The notes: a model not told the origin generated them from the letters alone. Positions 25,273-34,581 are shown, counted from the stretch's first letter. The stretch is 64,000 nucleotides of DNA from Frateuria_A sp035943815 (GCF_035943815.1 NZ_DASZBU010000003.1:35843-99842), one strand, 5' to 3'. Numbers and translations are program-made.

Positions 25273-26148
25273 TCAATCCAGGGTGAACGTTCCGCGCACG
25301 CCGACCACACACCGGCCACCGATCGTGACCGCGCCGCCGGCCTGGTCGACGCGAACTTCGACGCGGCCATCGCGGCCCACTTCGCGCCCCTGGCTGGCCA
25401 CGTAGCAGCGGCCGTACTTCGCCAGCGCGCCGGTCTGGTGCAGCAGCGCGCCGATGGCCGCATTGGCACTGCCGGTGACCGGATCTTCGGGAATGCCGTC
25501 GGCGGGGCAGAAGGCGCGCACGGCCATCGCCGCATCGCCACCCTCCTGCGCGCCGAACACGCTCACGCCCACCGCGCCGCGTGCCATGCACAGCGTGGCG
25601 ATGGCGGCAAGGTCAGGCGCCAGGGTGCGCACCGCAGGCGCCCGACCCAGGTCGCAGACGATCCACAGCGGCCCGTTGTCGATGCAGTGCACGGCCGCTG
25701 CCGGCAGCGCGCAGGACAGGGCGCCGCCTAGCGCCTCGCGCAGCGCGGCGTCGGCGGGAGCGATGCGCGCGGCGGGCGCCTGCACGTGGATGGTGCGCGT
25801 GGCGCCGTCGCCCTCCACGGCCACCGGCAGCAATCCGGCGGCGCATTCCTGCAGCAGCGAGGGTCGTGCCGGCACGCCGCCGGCATCGATCGCCGCATAG
25901 GCGCTGCCGACGCTCGGATGGCCGGCGAAGGGCAGCTCCTGGCGCGGAGTAAAGATGCGCACGCGATAGTCCGCCCCTGGTTGCGACGGGCGCAGCAGGA
26001 AGGTGGTCTCGGACAGGTTGGTCCAACGCGCGATGCGCTGCATCGCCGCGCCGTCCAGCGCGTCGGCGCCGACCACCACGGCCAGCGGGTTGCCCTCGAG
26101 CAGGCGCGAGGCAAACACGTCCAGTTGCAGGAAATCGAAGGTGGGCAT
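25273..26148 (-). CDS. PhzF family isomerase-like protein
   Basis: A 291-residue protein with two homologous PhzF halves. N-terminal motifs: DVFASRLLEGNPLAVV and NLSETTFLL with the catalytic Glu of PhzF; then ELPFAGHPSVGSA; second half: EDPVTGSANAAIG. PhzF isomerises a phenazine precursor, but no other phz gene is present and most family members (YddE type) have no known substrate. It diverges from the outer-membrane barrel gene. Confidence 0.85.
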   Translation of the reverse strand: MPTFDFLQLDVFASRLLEGNPLAVVVGADALDGAAMQRIARWTNLSETTFLLRPSQPGADYRVRIFTPRQELPFAGHPSVGSAYAAIDAGGVPARPSLLQECAAGLLPVAVEGDGATRTIHVQAPAARIAPADAALREALGGALSCALPAAAVHCIDNGPLWIVCDLGRAPAVRTLAPDLAAIATLCMARGAVGVSVFGAQEGGDAAMAVRAFCPADGIPEDPVTGSANAAIGALLHQTGALAKYGRCYVASQGREVGRDGRVEVRVDQAGGAVTIGGRCVVGVRGTFTLD

Positions 26149-26240
26149 GGGAACTCGCAGGCTGGCGCCAGCTGAACGCAGGCAGATGGCCGCGGGCAAG
26201 TGTAGGTGATCGCCTACAGCGATGCGCCGGGAGGCCTGGC

Positions 26241-26246
26241 TAGAAT
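26241..26246 (+). promoter_or_regulatory. Probable -10 box of outer-membrane barrel gene
   Basis: TAGAAT 58 bases before the ATG at 26305, the same hexamer as before purL and relA. No clear -35 box. A GGAAACG stretch at 26293 is the ribosome site. Confidence 0.35.
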
Positions 26247-26304
26247 CCGCCCGCCGCCGATCCCCGCGGTGGCTATCAAAACCACAAGAACAGGAAACGT
26301 TCCC

Positions 26305-26916
26305 ATGAACAAGATCATGATCGCCGCGCTTGGCGCGGTGCTGGGCGCTGCGTCCCTGTCGGCCGCCGCTGCCGACGCCAACGGCGCGTTCTCCATCAAC
26401 GCCGCCGTGGGCCAGGCGCAGTACCACGTCGGCCACACCGACGGCCTGGGCTACAAGCTGGACGACAAGGACACTGCCGGCGCGCTGCGCTTCGGTTACG
26501 CCTGGCGCGTGGCGCCGGCGTTCAACCTCGGCGTCGAAGGCGGCTACGCCGACCTCGGCAAGCTGGTCGCCAAGTACAACGACGGCACCAACTTCGCCAA
26601 GGCCGACCTCACCGCCAGGGGCTGGATGCTGGGCGGCAACGGCAAGTACAACTTCGCCGACAACTGGTACGTCTCCGCACGCGCCGGCTGGTTCCGTTCC
26701 GACCTCAAGGCCACCTCGACCGTCGGCACCGCCCATGCCAGCAACAGCGCACACGGCAACGGCTGGTACGGTGGCGTGGGCGTGGGCTACGACTTTGCCC
26801 CGAACTTCAGCCTGGGCCTGAACTACGACAACTATCACGCCAAGGCCAAGTACGACGGCCAGTCGGAAGGTGGCAACGTGGGCACCTACATGCTCTCGGC
26901 CGAGTACCGCTTCTAA
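26305..26916 (+). CDS. Outer-membrane beta-barrel protein (OmpA-like 8-strand)
   Basis: A 203-residue protein with signal peptide (MNKIMIAALGAVLGAASLSAAAA) and eight alternating amphipathic strands ending in YMLSAEYRF, whose terminal Phe is the BAM recognition residue. It resembles porin-family or Omp25/OmpA transmembrane domains; no periplasmic peptidoglycan-binding domain follows. Role unknown; such small barrels often affect surface stability or stress survival. Monocistronic with a strong terminator after it. Confidence 0.8.
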   Translation: MNKIMIAALGAVLGAASLSAAAADANGAFSINAAVGQAQYHVGHTDGLGYKLDDKDTAGALRFGYAWRVAPAFNLGVEGGYADLGKLVAKYNDGTNFAKADLTARGWMLGGNGKYNFADNWYVSARAGWFRSDLKATSTVGTAHASNSAHGNGWYGGVGVGYDFAPNFSLGLNYDNYHAKAKYDGQSEGGNVGTYMLSAEYRF

Positions 26917-26941
26917 GGCGATCCGCTCTGCGGCAGTAGCG

Positions 26942-26972
26942 CAACGGCCGCCTCGCGCGGCCGTTGTCTTTT
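26942..26972 (+). terminator. Rho-independent terminator after the barrel gene
   Basis: A nine-base perfect stem (CAACGGCCG / CGGCCGTTG) with a seven-base loop is followed by TCTTTTG. It starts 25 bases after the stop codon of the barrel gene and ends just at the fumarase promoter. Confidence 0.85.
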
Positions 26973-26999
26973 GTCCGGCCCGGCCTGCTGCGGCACAAT
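26971..26999 (+). promoter_or_regulatory. Probable sigma-70 promoter of fumarase gene
   Basis: TTGTCC at 26971-26976 and CACAAT at 26994-26999 with a 17-base spacer, 51 bases before the fumarase ATG. The -35 box overlaps the T-run of the preceding terminator. Confidence 0.5.
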
Positions 27000-27049
27000 A
27001 GGCGGCTTGTGCGCCGCGCAAGGCGGCGCGTCCGAAGCCGAAGCCGCCC

Positions 27050-28564
27050 ATGACCACCATCAAGCAAGACGACCTGATCCAGTCCGTCGCCGACGCGCTG
27101 CAGTACATCAGCTACTACCACCCGGTCGACTACATCGAAAGCCTCGCCGCCGCCTACGAGCGCGAGGACTCGCCCGCCGCGCGCGACGCGATGGCGCAGA
27201 TCCTGATCAACTCGCGCATGGCCGCCGAGGGGCACCGCCCGCTGTGCCAGGACACCGGCATCGTCACCGTGTTCCTGAAGGTCGGCATGGACGTGCGCTG
27301 GGACGCCACGATGTCGCTCGAGGACATGGTGAACGAGGGCGTGCGCAGGGCGTACAACCATCCGGACAACAAGCTGCGCGCCAGCGTGCTGACCGACCCC
27401 GCCGGCAGGCGCGCCAACACCCGCGACAACACGCCCGCAGTGATCAACATGTCCATCGTTCCCGGCGATACGGTGGACGTGATCGTGGCCGCCAAGGGCG
27501 GCGGCTCGGAGGCGAAGTCCAAGTTCGTGATGCTCAACCCCTCCGACTCGATCGTCGACTGGGTGCTCAAGACGGTGCCGACCATGGGCGCGGGCTGGTG
27601 TCCGCCGGGGATGCTTGGGATCGGCATCGGCGGCACCGCGGAGAAGGCGATGCTGCTGGCGAAAGAGTCGCTGATGGAGCACATCGACATCCAGGAGCTG
27701 ATCGCGCGCGGGCCGTCCAGCCGCATCGAGGAACTGCGCATCGAGCTGTACGAGAAGGTCAACGCCTTGGGGATAGGCGCGCAGGGCCTGGGCGGCCTGA
27801 CCACCGTGCTCGACGTCAAGATCAAGGACTACCCGACCCACGCGGCCAACCTGCCGGTGGCGATGATCCCCAACTGCGCGGCCACCCGCCACGCGCACTT
27901 CACCCTGGACGGTTCGGGCCCGGTGATGCTGGAGCCGCCGTCGCTGGAGCATTGGCCCAAGCTCACCTACGACGCCTCCAAGGGCCGCCGGGTGAACCTG
28001 GACACCGTCACCCGCGAGGAGGTGGCGACCTGGAAGCCGGGCGAGGTGCTGCTGCTCAACGGCAAGCTGCTCACCGGCCGCGATGCCGCGCACAAGCGCA
28101 TGGTCGACATGCTCGACAAGGGCGAGCCGCTGCCGGTCGACTTCAAGGGCCGCTTCATCTACTACGTCGGCCCGGTCGATCCGGTGCGCGACGAGGTGGT
28201 CGGCCCGGCCGGCCCGACTACCGCCACGCGCATGGACAAGTTCACCGAACAAGTGCTCGGTGCGACCGGCCTGCTGGGAATGGTCGGCAAGGCCGAGCGT
28301 GGCCCGGCGGCGATCGAGGCGATCAAGAAGCACCGCTCGGTCTACCTGATGGCGGTCGGCGGCGCGGCCTACCTGGTGTCCAAGGCGATCAAGGCCTCGC
28401 GCGTGGTCGGCTTCGCGGATCTGGGCATGGAGGCGATCTACGAGTTCGAGGTCAAGGACATGCCAGTCACTGTGGCGGTCGACTCGGCGGGCACCTCGGT
28501 GCACCAGACCGGACCGAAGGAGTGGCAGGCGCGGATCGGCAAGATCCCCGTCCTGGTTCAATAA
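27050..28564 (+). CDS. fumA: Fumarate hydratase class I, [4Fe-4S] type
   Basis: A 504-residue iron-sulfur fumarase interconverting fumarate and malate in the citric acid cycle. Both domains are present in one chain: N-terminal alpha part with HRPLCQDTG and NTRDNTPAVIN, with GAGWCPPGMLGIGIGG between, then IPNCAATRHAHF, and a C-terminal beta part with GRDAAHKRM and GPTTATRMD. The cysteines in LCQDTG, PNCAAT and GWCPPG are the candidates for cluster ligands. The oxygen-sensitive class I enzyme is the only fumarase seen here; a class II copy may lie elsewhere. Confidence 0.93.
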   Translation: MTTIKQDDLIQSVADALQYISYYHPVDYIESLAAAYEREDSPAARDAMAQILINSRMAAEGHRPLCQDTGIVTVFLKVGMDVRWDATMSLEDMVNEGVRRAYNHPDNKLRASVLTDPAGRRANTRDNTPAVINMSIVPGDTVDVIVAAKGGGSEAKSKFVMLNPSDSIVDWVLKTVPTMGAGWCPPGMLGIGIGGTAEKAMLLAKESLMEHIDIQELIARGPSSRIEELRIELYEKVNALGIGAQGLGGLTTVLDVKIKDYPTHAANLPVAMIPNCAATRHAHFTLDGSGPVMLEPPSLEHWPKLTYDASKGRRVNLDTVTREEVATWKPGEVLLLNGKLLTGRDAAHKRMVDMLDKGEPLPVDFKGRFIYYVGPVDPVRDEVVGPAGPTTATRMDKFTEQVLGATGLLGMVGKAERGPAAIEAIKKHRSVYLMAVGGAAYLVSKAIKASRVVGFADLGMEAIYEFEVKDMPVTVAVDSAGTSVHQTGPKEWQARIGKIPVLVQ

Positions 28565-28987
28565 AAGCAGTGTGCACAGCGCCCACCATCGCCTCCTCTC
28601 CCCGCCGGGGAGAGGATTGAGGTTGGGGGCGGAGGCTCGCGATAAGCCGCTCTGCTTCCTCTCCTTTGCGGAGGGGGGCGACCGCGCTGGGGAACCCAAG
28701 GACCTGCGACGAGCCGCCTTGCCTCCATCCCTCCGGGAAGGGGATCGAGGTTGGGAGTCGGGGCTCGCCGCGAACTACAGCGAGGCGCCCACCCATAGGT
28801 ACGGATCGAGGCCAGGCCGGCCCTTCACCCCAGCCATCCTCCCGGAGCGGGCAGGCGCCAATCCGGCGGCTTGCCATGTTTGGATGGCTAAACGTCCATA
28901 TCCCGCCCGAAAAAATCCATTGCATTCCGCATGCCGCAGCGCAACACTGATGCGATTGCCTTTCGCCACCACTGCAATGGAGCCCTT
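28565..28987. repeat. Gene-free gap with inverted family-A repeats
   Basis: No gene is supported. At least two copies of family A lie in inverted orientation, 28592-28640 (hairpin CTCTCCCCGCCGGGGAGAG, then GATTGAGGTTGGGGG and GCTCGC) and 28722-28769 (CCTCCGGGAAGG, GATCGAGGTTGGG, GGGGCTCGCC), with more degenerate pieces at 28655-28690 and 28825-28860. The promoter of lysAC must lie in the last part (28860-28980), which is distinctly richer in A and T. Confidence 0.6.
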
Positions 28988-31621
28988 GTGAACCCGCACA
29001 ACCCCGCGCCGCTTCCAGCGGACGCGCCTGTTCCAGGCCAACCCTGGATCGTGATGAAGTTCGGCGGCACGTCCGTCGCGACGCTGCCGCGCTGGCAGAA
29101 CATCCGTGAGCTGATCGCCAGCCGCCGCGCCGAAGGCGCCCGCGTGCTGGTGGTCGTGTCCGCGCTCACCGGCATCACCGACGCACTGAAACAGCTGTGC
29201 GGCGAAGGCGACGGGGACAAACGCAAGGCGGCGGCCCATGCGATCGCGCAACGCCACCACGAGCTCGTCGGCCACATGCAGCTGCCGCTGCCGGACGCGC
29301 TCGCCGCGCGGCTGGCGGACCTGGCCGCGCTGGCGGCCGACGGCCCGGCGGCGCTGGGCGAGCTGGCCTGGGCGGCACAGGTGCAGGCGCATGGTGAGCT
29401 GATGTCGAGCGCGCTGGGCGCGGCCTACCTGACCGCCAGCGGGCTGCCCACGCAGTGGGTGGATGCGCGCGAGTGCCTGGCCGCCATCGCGCTGCCCAAC
29501 CAGAACGAGCGCACGCGCCTGCTCTCGGCCACGGTCGAGGCGCGGCCCGACACGGCGTTGGCCGCGCGCCTGGCGGGGCTCGGCGAGGTGTTCATCACGC
29601 AGGGTTTCATCGCGCGCGAAAGCGAAGGTCGGACGGTGCTGCTCGGCCGCGGTGGCTCGGATACCTCGGCGGCCTACTTCGGTGCCCTGCTCAAAGCGCA
29701 GCGCGTGGAGATCTGGACCGATGTTGCCGGCATGTTCAGCGCCAACCCGCGCCAGGTGCCGGGCGCGCGCCTGCTGCAGAAACTCGACTACGAGGAGGCG
29801 CAGGAGATCGCCACCACCGGCGCCAAGGTGCTGCACCCGCGCTGCCTCTCGCCGCTGCGCGAGCCGCGCGTGCCGCTGCTGGTCAAGGACACCAACCGGC
29901 CCGAGCTCGAGGGCACGGTGATCGGCCCGCAGGTGCGCGAGCATGCGCCTTCGGTCAAGGCGATCAGCGCGCGCAAGGGGCTCACGCTGGTGTCGATGGA
30001 GTCGGTCGGCATGTGGCAGCAGGTCGGCTTCCTCGCCGACGTGTTCGGCGAGTTCAAGAAGCATGGCCTTTCGGTGGACCTGATCGGCTCGGCCGAGACC
30101 AACGTCACCGTCTCGCTCGATCCGACCGAGAACCTGCTGGACTCGGACGCGGTGGCGGCCCTGGCGGCGGACCTGGCCAAGGTGTGCCGGGTCAAGGTGA
30201 TTGCGCCCTGCGCGGCGATCACCCTGGTCGGCCGCGGCATGCGCTCGATGCTGCACACGCTCTCCACCGTGCTGGCCGAGTTCGGGCAGCTGCGCGTGCA
30301 CCTGATCTCGCAGTCGTCCAACAACTTGAATCTCACCTTCGTGGTGGACGAGACGGTGGTGGACGAGCTGTTGCCGCACCTGCACGACCTGCTGATCGCC
30401 GCCGGCGCGCTGCGTACCGACGACAGCGCGCTGTTCGGCCCGAGCTGGCAGGCGCTGTACGGCAGCGGTGAGGCGGCGGCGCCGGCGGCTGCCTGGTGGC
30501 GTCGCCCGGACGAGCGCGGGCGATTGCTGGCGCTGGCGCAGGAGCGCTCGCCGCGCTACGTCTACCATTTGCCGACGGTGCGCGCGCAGGCGCAGGCGCT
30601 GAAGTCGCTGTCGGCGGTCGATCGCCTGCACTATGCGGTCAAGGCCAACACGCATCCGGCCATCCTGCGGACGCTCGCCTCGGAAGGCTTCGCCTTCGAA
30701 TGCGTGTCGCCGGGCGAGCTGCGCACGGTGGCCGCGGCGGTGCCGGTGGACACGCCGCTCCTGTTCACGCCGAACTTCGCCCGCCGCGCCGACTACGCCC
30801 AGGCGCTGGCCACGCGCGCCACGGTCACGCTGGATGCGCTGCATCCGCTGGAGCACTGGGGCGAGCTGTTCCGCGACCGCGACATCGTGCTGCGTGTGGA
30901 CCTGGGCCGCGGCCTGGGTCACCACGAGAAGGTGCGCACCGGCGGCGACGGCAGCAAGTTCGGCCTGCCGCTGGAGCAGCTCGACGCCTTCCTGCGCCTG
31001 GCCGACGCGCACCAGGCGAGCGTGCGCGGGCTGCATGCACACCTGGGTTCGGGCGTGCTCGATCCCAAACACTGGGGCGAGGTGTATTCGCAGCTGGCGA
31101 GCCTGGCCGAGCGCATCGGCAGCGTGGCCTTCCTCAACATCGGCGGCGGGCTGGGCGTGCCCTCGCACCCGGGCGAAGCGCCGCTGGATATCGACGCGCT
31201 GGACCGCGTGCTGCGCGAGGTCCGCGCCGCCTATCCGCACTACCAGCTATGGATGGAACCGGGCCGCTACCTGGTTGCCGATGCCGGCGTGCTGCTGGCG
31301 CGCGTGACCCAGCTCAAGGGCAAGGGCAGCCTGCGCTACCTCGGCCTGGACACCGGCATGGACAGCCTGATCCGCCCCACGCTCTATGACGCCTGGCACG
31401 AGATCGCCAACCTCACGCGCCTGGACGAGCGGGCCGAAGCGCTGTACCAGGTGGTGGGGCCGATCTGCGAGTCGGGCGACGTGCTGGGCACGGACCGCCG
31501 CTTGCCGGAGGCGCAGGAGGGCGACGTGATGCTGATCGCGCAGGCCGGGGCGTACGGCAAGGTGATGTCCTCGCGCTACAACCTGCGGGAGGAGGCGGAC
31601 GAGGTGGTTTTGGATAGCTGA
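28988..31621 (+). CDS. lysAC: Bifunctional aspartate kinase / diaminopimelate decarboxylase
   Basis: An 877-residue fusion of the first and last steps of lysine synthesis. Residues about 15-470 are an aspartate kinase with VMKFGGTSVA, the catalytic region around GRGGSDTSAAYFG, and two ACT domains (LTLVSMESVGMWQQ and ITLVGRGMRSMLH) for feedback control. From about 485 on is a PLP-dependent decarboxylase: HYAVKANTHP with Lys552, LHAHLGSG, and LNIGGGLGVP. This fused form is known from xanthomonads. The GTG at 28988 is preferred because GGAG lies five bases before it; an upstream ATG at 28931 has no ribosome site. Lysine feedback is likely through the ACT domains. Confidence 0.92.
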   Translation: MNPHNPAPLPADAPVPGQPWIVMKFGGTSVATLPRWQNIRELIASRRAEGARVLVVVSALTGITDALKQLCGEGDGDKRKAAAHAIAQRHHELVGHMQLPLPDALAARLADLAALAADGPAALGELAWAAQVQAHGELMSSALGAAYLTASGLPTQWVDARECLAAIALPNQNERTRLLSATVEARPDTALAARLAGLGEVFITQGFIARESEGRTVLLGRGGSDTSAAYFGALLKAQRVEIWTDVAGMFSANPRQVPGARLLQKLDYEEAQEIATTGAKVLHPRCLSPLREPRVPLLVKDTNRPELEGTVIGPQVREHAPSVKAISARKGLTLVSMESVGMWQQVGFLADVFGEFKKHGLSVDLIGSAETNVTVSLDPTENLLDSDAVAALAADLAKVCRVKVIAPCAAITLVGRGMRSMLHTLSTVLAEFGQLRVHLISQSSNNLNLTFVVDETVVDELLPHLHDLLIAAGALRTDDSALFGPSWQALYGSGEAAAPAAAWWRRPDERGRLLALAQERSPRYVYHLPTVRAQAQALKSLSAVDRLHYAVKANTHPAILRTLASEGFAFECVSPGELRTVAAAVPVDTPLLFTPNFARRADYAQALATRATVTLDALHPLEHWGELFRDRDIVLRVDLGRGLGHHEKVRTGGDGSKFGLPLEQLDAFLRLADAHQASVRGLHAHLGSGVLDPKHWGEVYSQLASLAERIGSVAFLNIGGGLGVPSHPGEAPLDIDALDRVLREVRAAYPHYQLWMEPGRYLVADAGVLLARVTQLKGKGSLRYLGLDTGMDSLIRPTLYDAWHEIANLTRLDERAEALYQVVGPICESGDVLGTDRRLPEAQEGDVMLIAQAGAYGKVMSSRYNLREEADEVVLDS

Positions 31622-31639
31622 GGGGCTGCTCCAGCGAAA

Positions 31640-31892
31640 GGCTTCCGGGAGCTCGACGGCGGCCAAATCTGAGCAGGAGGGTTACGACCAGGCGCGTACG
31701 CGCTACCTCCAGGGCCAGGGCTACCGCGTGCTGCGTTTCTGGAACAATGACGTGCTGACGAATATCGAGAGCGTGCTTGAGGTGCTGGTGAAGGCTTTTG
31801 CGAGCCTCCGCCCCTCACCCCCGCCCTCTCCCCCATGCTTGGTGAAGGATGGGGGAGAGGGAGCATGGCTTGCCGGAGAGATTGACGAGTGA
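31640..31892 (+). pseudogene. Remnant of a DUF559 endonuclease-like gene
   Basis: The frame from 31649 encodes ELDGGQ and then stops, and the next frame from 31671 continues EQEGYDQARTRYLQGQGYRV, LRFWNNDVLTNIESVLEVLV. Together these are the C-terminal half of DUF559 (Vsr/restriction-endonuclease-like fold) with a frameshift at the conserved ELDGGQHxE position. The N-terminal half is absent. The frame then reads through a family-A repeat (31800-31862) and stops at 31890-31892, overlapping the GTG of murL. Confidence 0.75.
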
Positions 31893-33223
31893 CGAACACC
31901 AACCCCCGCCTGACCCAAAGCTTCCGCTTCGTGCGCGCGACCTACGCCGACGGCGTGGCCGAACTCGTCTACGCCTTTGACCATGGCCAGGAGATGGTCG
32001 AGCGCATCCGCTTCCCCGGTGCGCCGGCCGTGCCGCCGGAGCGCCGGCATGCCTTCGATGCTGCGCTAAAGCTGCTGCACCTGGCCGCCGGCGTGAGCTA
32101 CTACAAGGCCGGCGTGCCGCCGAAGATCGAGGCCGCGCCGCTGGACGGCGCCACGGCCGACCTGCTCGACGCGCTCTACCTCCACGGCCTGGCCGAGTTC
32201 GCCTACCGCAACGGGCTGGACCTGCGCGGACGCATCGCCTTCCCGCGCGATGGCGCCCCGTCGGCTGCCGCGCCCGCCCTCGGCCTGCCCAGGCGCACCC
32301 TCGTCCCGATCGGCGGCGGCAAGGACTCGCTGGTCGCGGTCGAGGCGATCAAGTCGATCGGCGGCGAAGCCACCGCGGCGTGGGTCGGCAATTCGCCGCT
32401 CATCGCCGCCTGCGCCGAGCGCACCGGCCTGCCCACGCTCAACATCCAGCGCGAGCTTTCGCCCGTGCTGTTCGAGCTCAACCGCCTGGGTGCGTGGAAC
32501 GGGCACATCCCGGTGACCGCTATCAACTCGGTCATCCTGGCCGTGGCGGCGATCCTCTACGGCTACGACTCGATCGCCTTTGCCAACGAACGCTCGGCCT
32601 CGGCCGCCACGCTGGAGTACGAAGGCCAGCAGGTGAACCATCAGTGGAGCAAGGGTTTCGTGTTCGAGGCCATGCTGTCGGACTGGCTGCATGCCCACGT
32701 GGCCGCCGACCTCGACTATTGCTCGCTGCTGCGCCCCTTTTCGGAGTTGGCCATCACCCGCGCGTTCGCCCGGCTCACCCCGTACTTCGACGCGTTCTCC
32801 AGCTGCAACCGCAATTTCCGCATCCTCGGCCCCAGGCCGGCGGACCGTTGGTGCGGCCAATGCCCGAAGTGCCATTTCGTGTTCCTGGCGCTGGCGCCGT
32901 TCTGCCCGAAGCCGCGGCTGCTTTCCATCTTCGGGCGCAACCTGCTCGACGATGAAACGCAGGCGGCCGGTTTCGACGCGCTGCTGGAATACCAGGACCA
33001 CAAGCCATTCGAGTGCGTGGGCGAGGGCGCCGAGGCGCGCGCGGCGATGTACGCCTTGAGCCAGCGTCCGGAATGGCAGGAAGACGCGCTGGTCGCGCGC
33101 TTCACCCGCGAGATCCTGCCCCAGCTCGACCCGGCGTCACTGGCGCTGGAGCCCTGGCTGGAGCCCTCGGCCGAGCATCGTGTGCCCGTGCGGCTGCAGC
33201 CTGCCCTGCAGGCGATTGGCTGA
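31889..33223 (+). CDS. murL: UDP-MurNAc-L-Ala-L-Glu epimerase MurL
   Basis: A 444-residue protein matching MurL, described from Xanthomonas oryzae, which converts the L-Glu residue of UDP-MurNAc-L-Ala-L-Glu to D-Glu in an ATP-dependent reaction. Visible are the PP-loop-like ATP motif IGGGKDSLVA (about 140-149), AWVGNSPLI, IAFANERSAS and, near the end, a cysteine-rich segment WCGQCPKCHFVF that probably binds a metal. It works in the cytoplasm after MurD2, replacing glutamate racemase MurI. The start is GTG overlapping the end of the DUF559 remnant. Its stop overlaps the murD2 start (TGATG), so the pair is coupled. Confidence 0.9.
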   Translation: MTNTNPRLTQSFRFVRATYADGVAELVYAFDHGQEMVERIRFPGAPAVPPERRHAFDAALKLLHLAAGVSYYKAGVPPKIEAAPLDGATADLLDALYLHGLAEFAYRNGLDLRGRIAFPRDGAPSAAAPALGLPRRTLVPIGGGKDSLVAVEAIKSIGGEATAAWVGNSPLIAACAERTGLPTLNIQRELSPVLFELNRLGAWNGHIPVTAINSVILAVAAILYGYDSIAFANERSASAATLEYEGQQVNHQWSKGFVFEAMLSDWLHAHVAADLDYCSLLRPFSELAITRAFARLTPYFDAFSSCNRNFRILGPRPADRWCGQCPKCHFVFLALAPFCPKPRLLSIFGRNLLDDETQAAGFDALLEYQDHKPFECVGEGAEARAAMYALSQRPEWQEDALVARFTREILPQLDPASLALEPWLEPSAEHRVPVRLQPALQAIG

Positions 33224-34581
33224 TGCGCATCGCCGAACTGGCGGGTCGGCGGGTCGCCATCTGGGGCTTCGGCCGCGAGGGCAGGGCGGCCATCGCCGCC
33301 TTGCGCGCGCGCCTGCCGGCGCTGGCCCTCACCCTGTTCTGCAACGAAACGGAAGCCGCCGCGGCGCAGGCCTTCGAACCCACGCTGGCGGTGGCCGGCG
33401 GCGATCCCGATGCGGCCGCCCTGGCCGCCTTCGACGTGGTGGTGAAGTCGCCCGGCATCTCGGCCTACAAGCCCGCGCTGATCGAGGCACAGGGCCGCGG
33501 CACGCGCTTCACGTCCGGCACCGCGCTGTGGTTCGCCGAGCACCCGCAGGCGCCGGTGGTCGCCGTGACCGGCACCAAGGGCAAGAGCACCACCACGGCG
33601 CTGCTCGCGCACCTGGCGCGGTCCCTTGGCCTGCGCACCGCGCTGGCCGGCAACATCGGCATGCCGCTGCTGGAGCTGCTCGACGCGCAGGCGCAGCTGT
33701 GGGCCGTGGAGCTGTCCAGCTTCCAGACCGGCGAGGCCGGACCGCTGCCGCTGGGCGTGGTCACCAGCCTCTATGAGGAGCACCTGGACTGGCACGGCTC
33801 GCGCGAGCGTTACGTGGCCGACAAGCTCAAGCTCGCCGACGTGTCGCGCACCCTGCTGGTCAACGGCACGCAGGAGGCGTTGGTCGAGCGCACGGCGGCG
33901 CATCCGCACCGCGTGCTGTTCGGCGTAACTGGGGGCTGGCACCTGCGCGAGGGGTTCATCCGGCGCGCGGACGAGCGCGTGTTCGAGATCGCCCGGCTGC
34001 CGGTGCCGGGCGGGCACAACGCGCTCAACGCCTGCGCCGCGCTGGCGGCACTGGAGGCGATGGGGCACGACGCACGCGCCGCCGCGCCGGCGCTGGCGCG
34101 CTTCCACCCGTTGCCTCACCGCCTGCAGCCGCTGGGCGAACGCGACGGCCGGTACTGGGTCAACGACTCCATCAGCACCACGCCGCAGGCCACCCTGGCG
34201 GCGCTGGCCAGCCTGGCCGGGCGTCCGGTCACGGTGATCGTCGGTGGGCACGACCGCGGCCTGGACTGGTCGGCCTTCGTCGCGGCGGTGAAAGGACAGG
34301 CGGGATTGACGATCGTGGCGCAGGGCGCCAATGGGCCGCGCATCGCCAAGGCCCTGCGCGAAGGCGCCGGCGTGGTGGAGGTGGTCGAGGTGGCCTCGCT
34401 GGACGAGGCGGTGACGCGTGCGCGCTCGCTTGTGCCCGTCGGTGGGGTGGTGTTGCTTTCGCCGGGCGCGCCCAGCTTCGACCAGTTCCACGACTATGCC
34501 GAACGCGGACGCCACTTCGCGGCACTGGCGGGATTCGACCCGAAGACGATCTGCGGTATCGAGGGATTGGGGCTGGGTTGA
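33223..34581 (+). CDS. murD2: UDP-MurNAc-L-alanine--L-glutamate ligase MurD2
   Basis: A 452-residue Mur ligase. N-terminal Rossmann-like domain (RRVAIWGFGREGRAA), central ATP-binding domain with P-loop VTGTKGKSTTTALL near residue 117, ELSSFQ and GGHNALNACAALAALE, and the C-terminal ligase domain with PHRLQPLGERDGRYWVNDSIST. In organisms with MurL this enzyme adds L-Glu rather than D-Glu to UDP-MurNAc-L-Ala. Substrate choice is inferred from the coupled murL gene, not from residues. Confidence 0.88.
   Translation: MRIAELAGRRVAIWGFGREGRAAIAALRARLPALALTLFCNETEAAAAQAFEPTLAVAGGDPDAAALAAFDVVVKSPGISAYKPALIEAQGRGTRFTSGTALWFAEHPQAPVVAVTGTKGKSTTTALLAHLARSLGLRTALAGNIGMPLLELLDAQAQLWAVELSSFQTGEAGPLPLGVVTSLYEEHLDWHGSRERYVADKLKLADVSRTLLVNGTQEALVERTAAHPHRVLFGVTGGWHLREGFIRRADERVFEIARLPVPGGHNALNACAALAALEAMGHDARAAAPALARFHPLPHRLQPLGERDGRYWVNDSISTTPQATLAALASLAGRPVTVIVGGHDRGLDWSAFVAAVKGQAGLTIVAQGANGPRIAKALREGAGVVEVVEVASLDEAVTRARSLVPVGGVVLLSPGAPSFDQFHDYAERGRHFAALAGFDPKTICGIEGLGLG

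Noticed and set aside
28860..28987. Lysine riboswitch or leader-peptide attenuator before lysAC
   Set aside because: No lysine-box architecture and no short frame with lysine runs was found.
28572..28991. Open frame of 139 codons before lysAC
   Set aside because: It is a translation of repeat copies, with no ribosome site and no recognisable protein.
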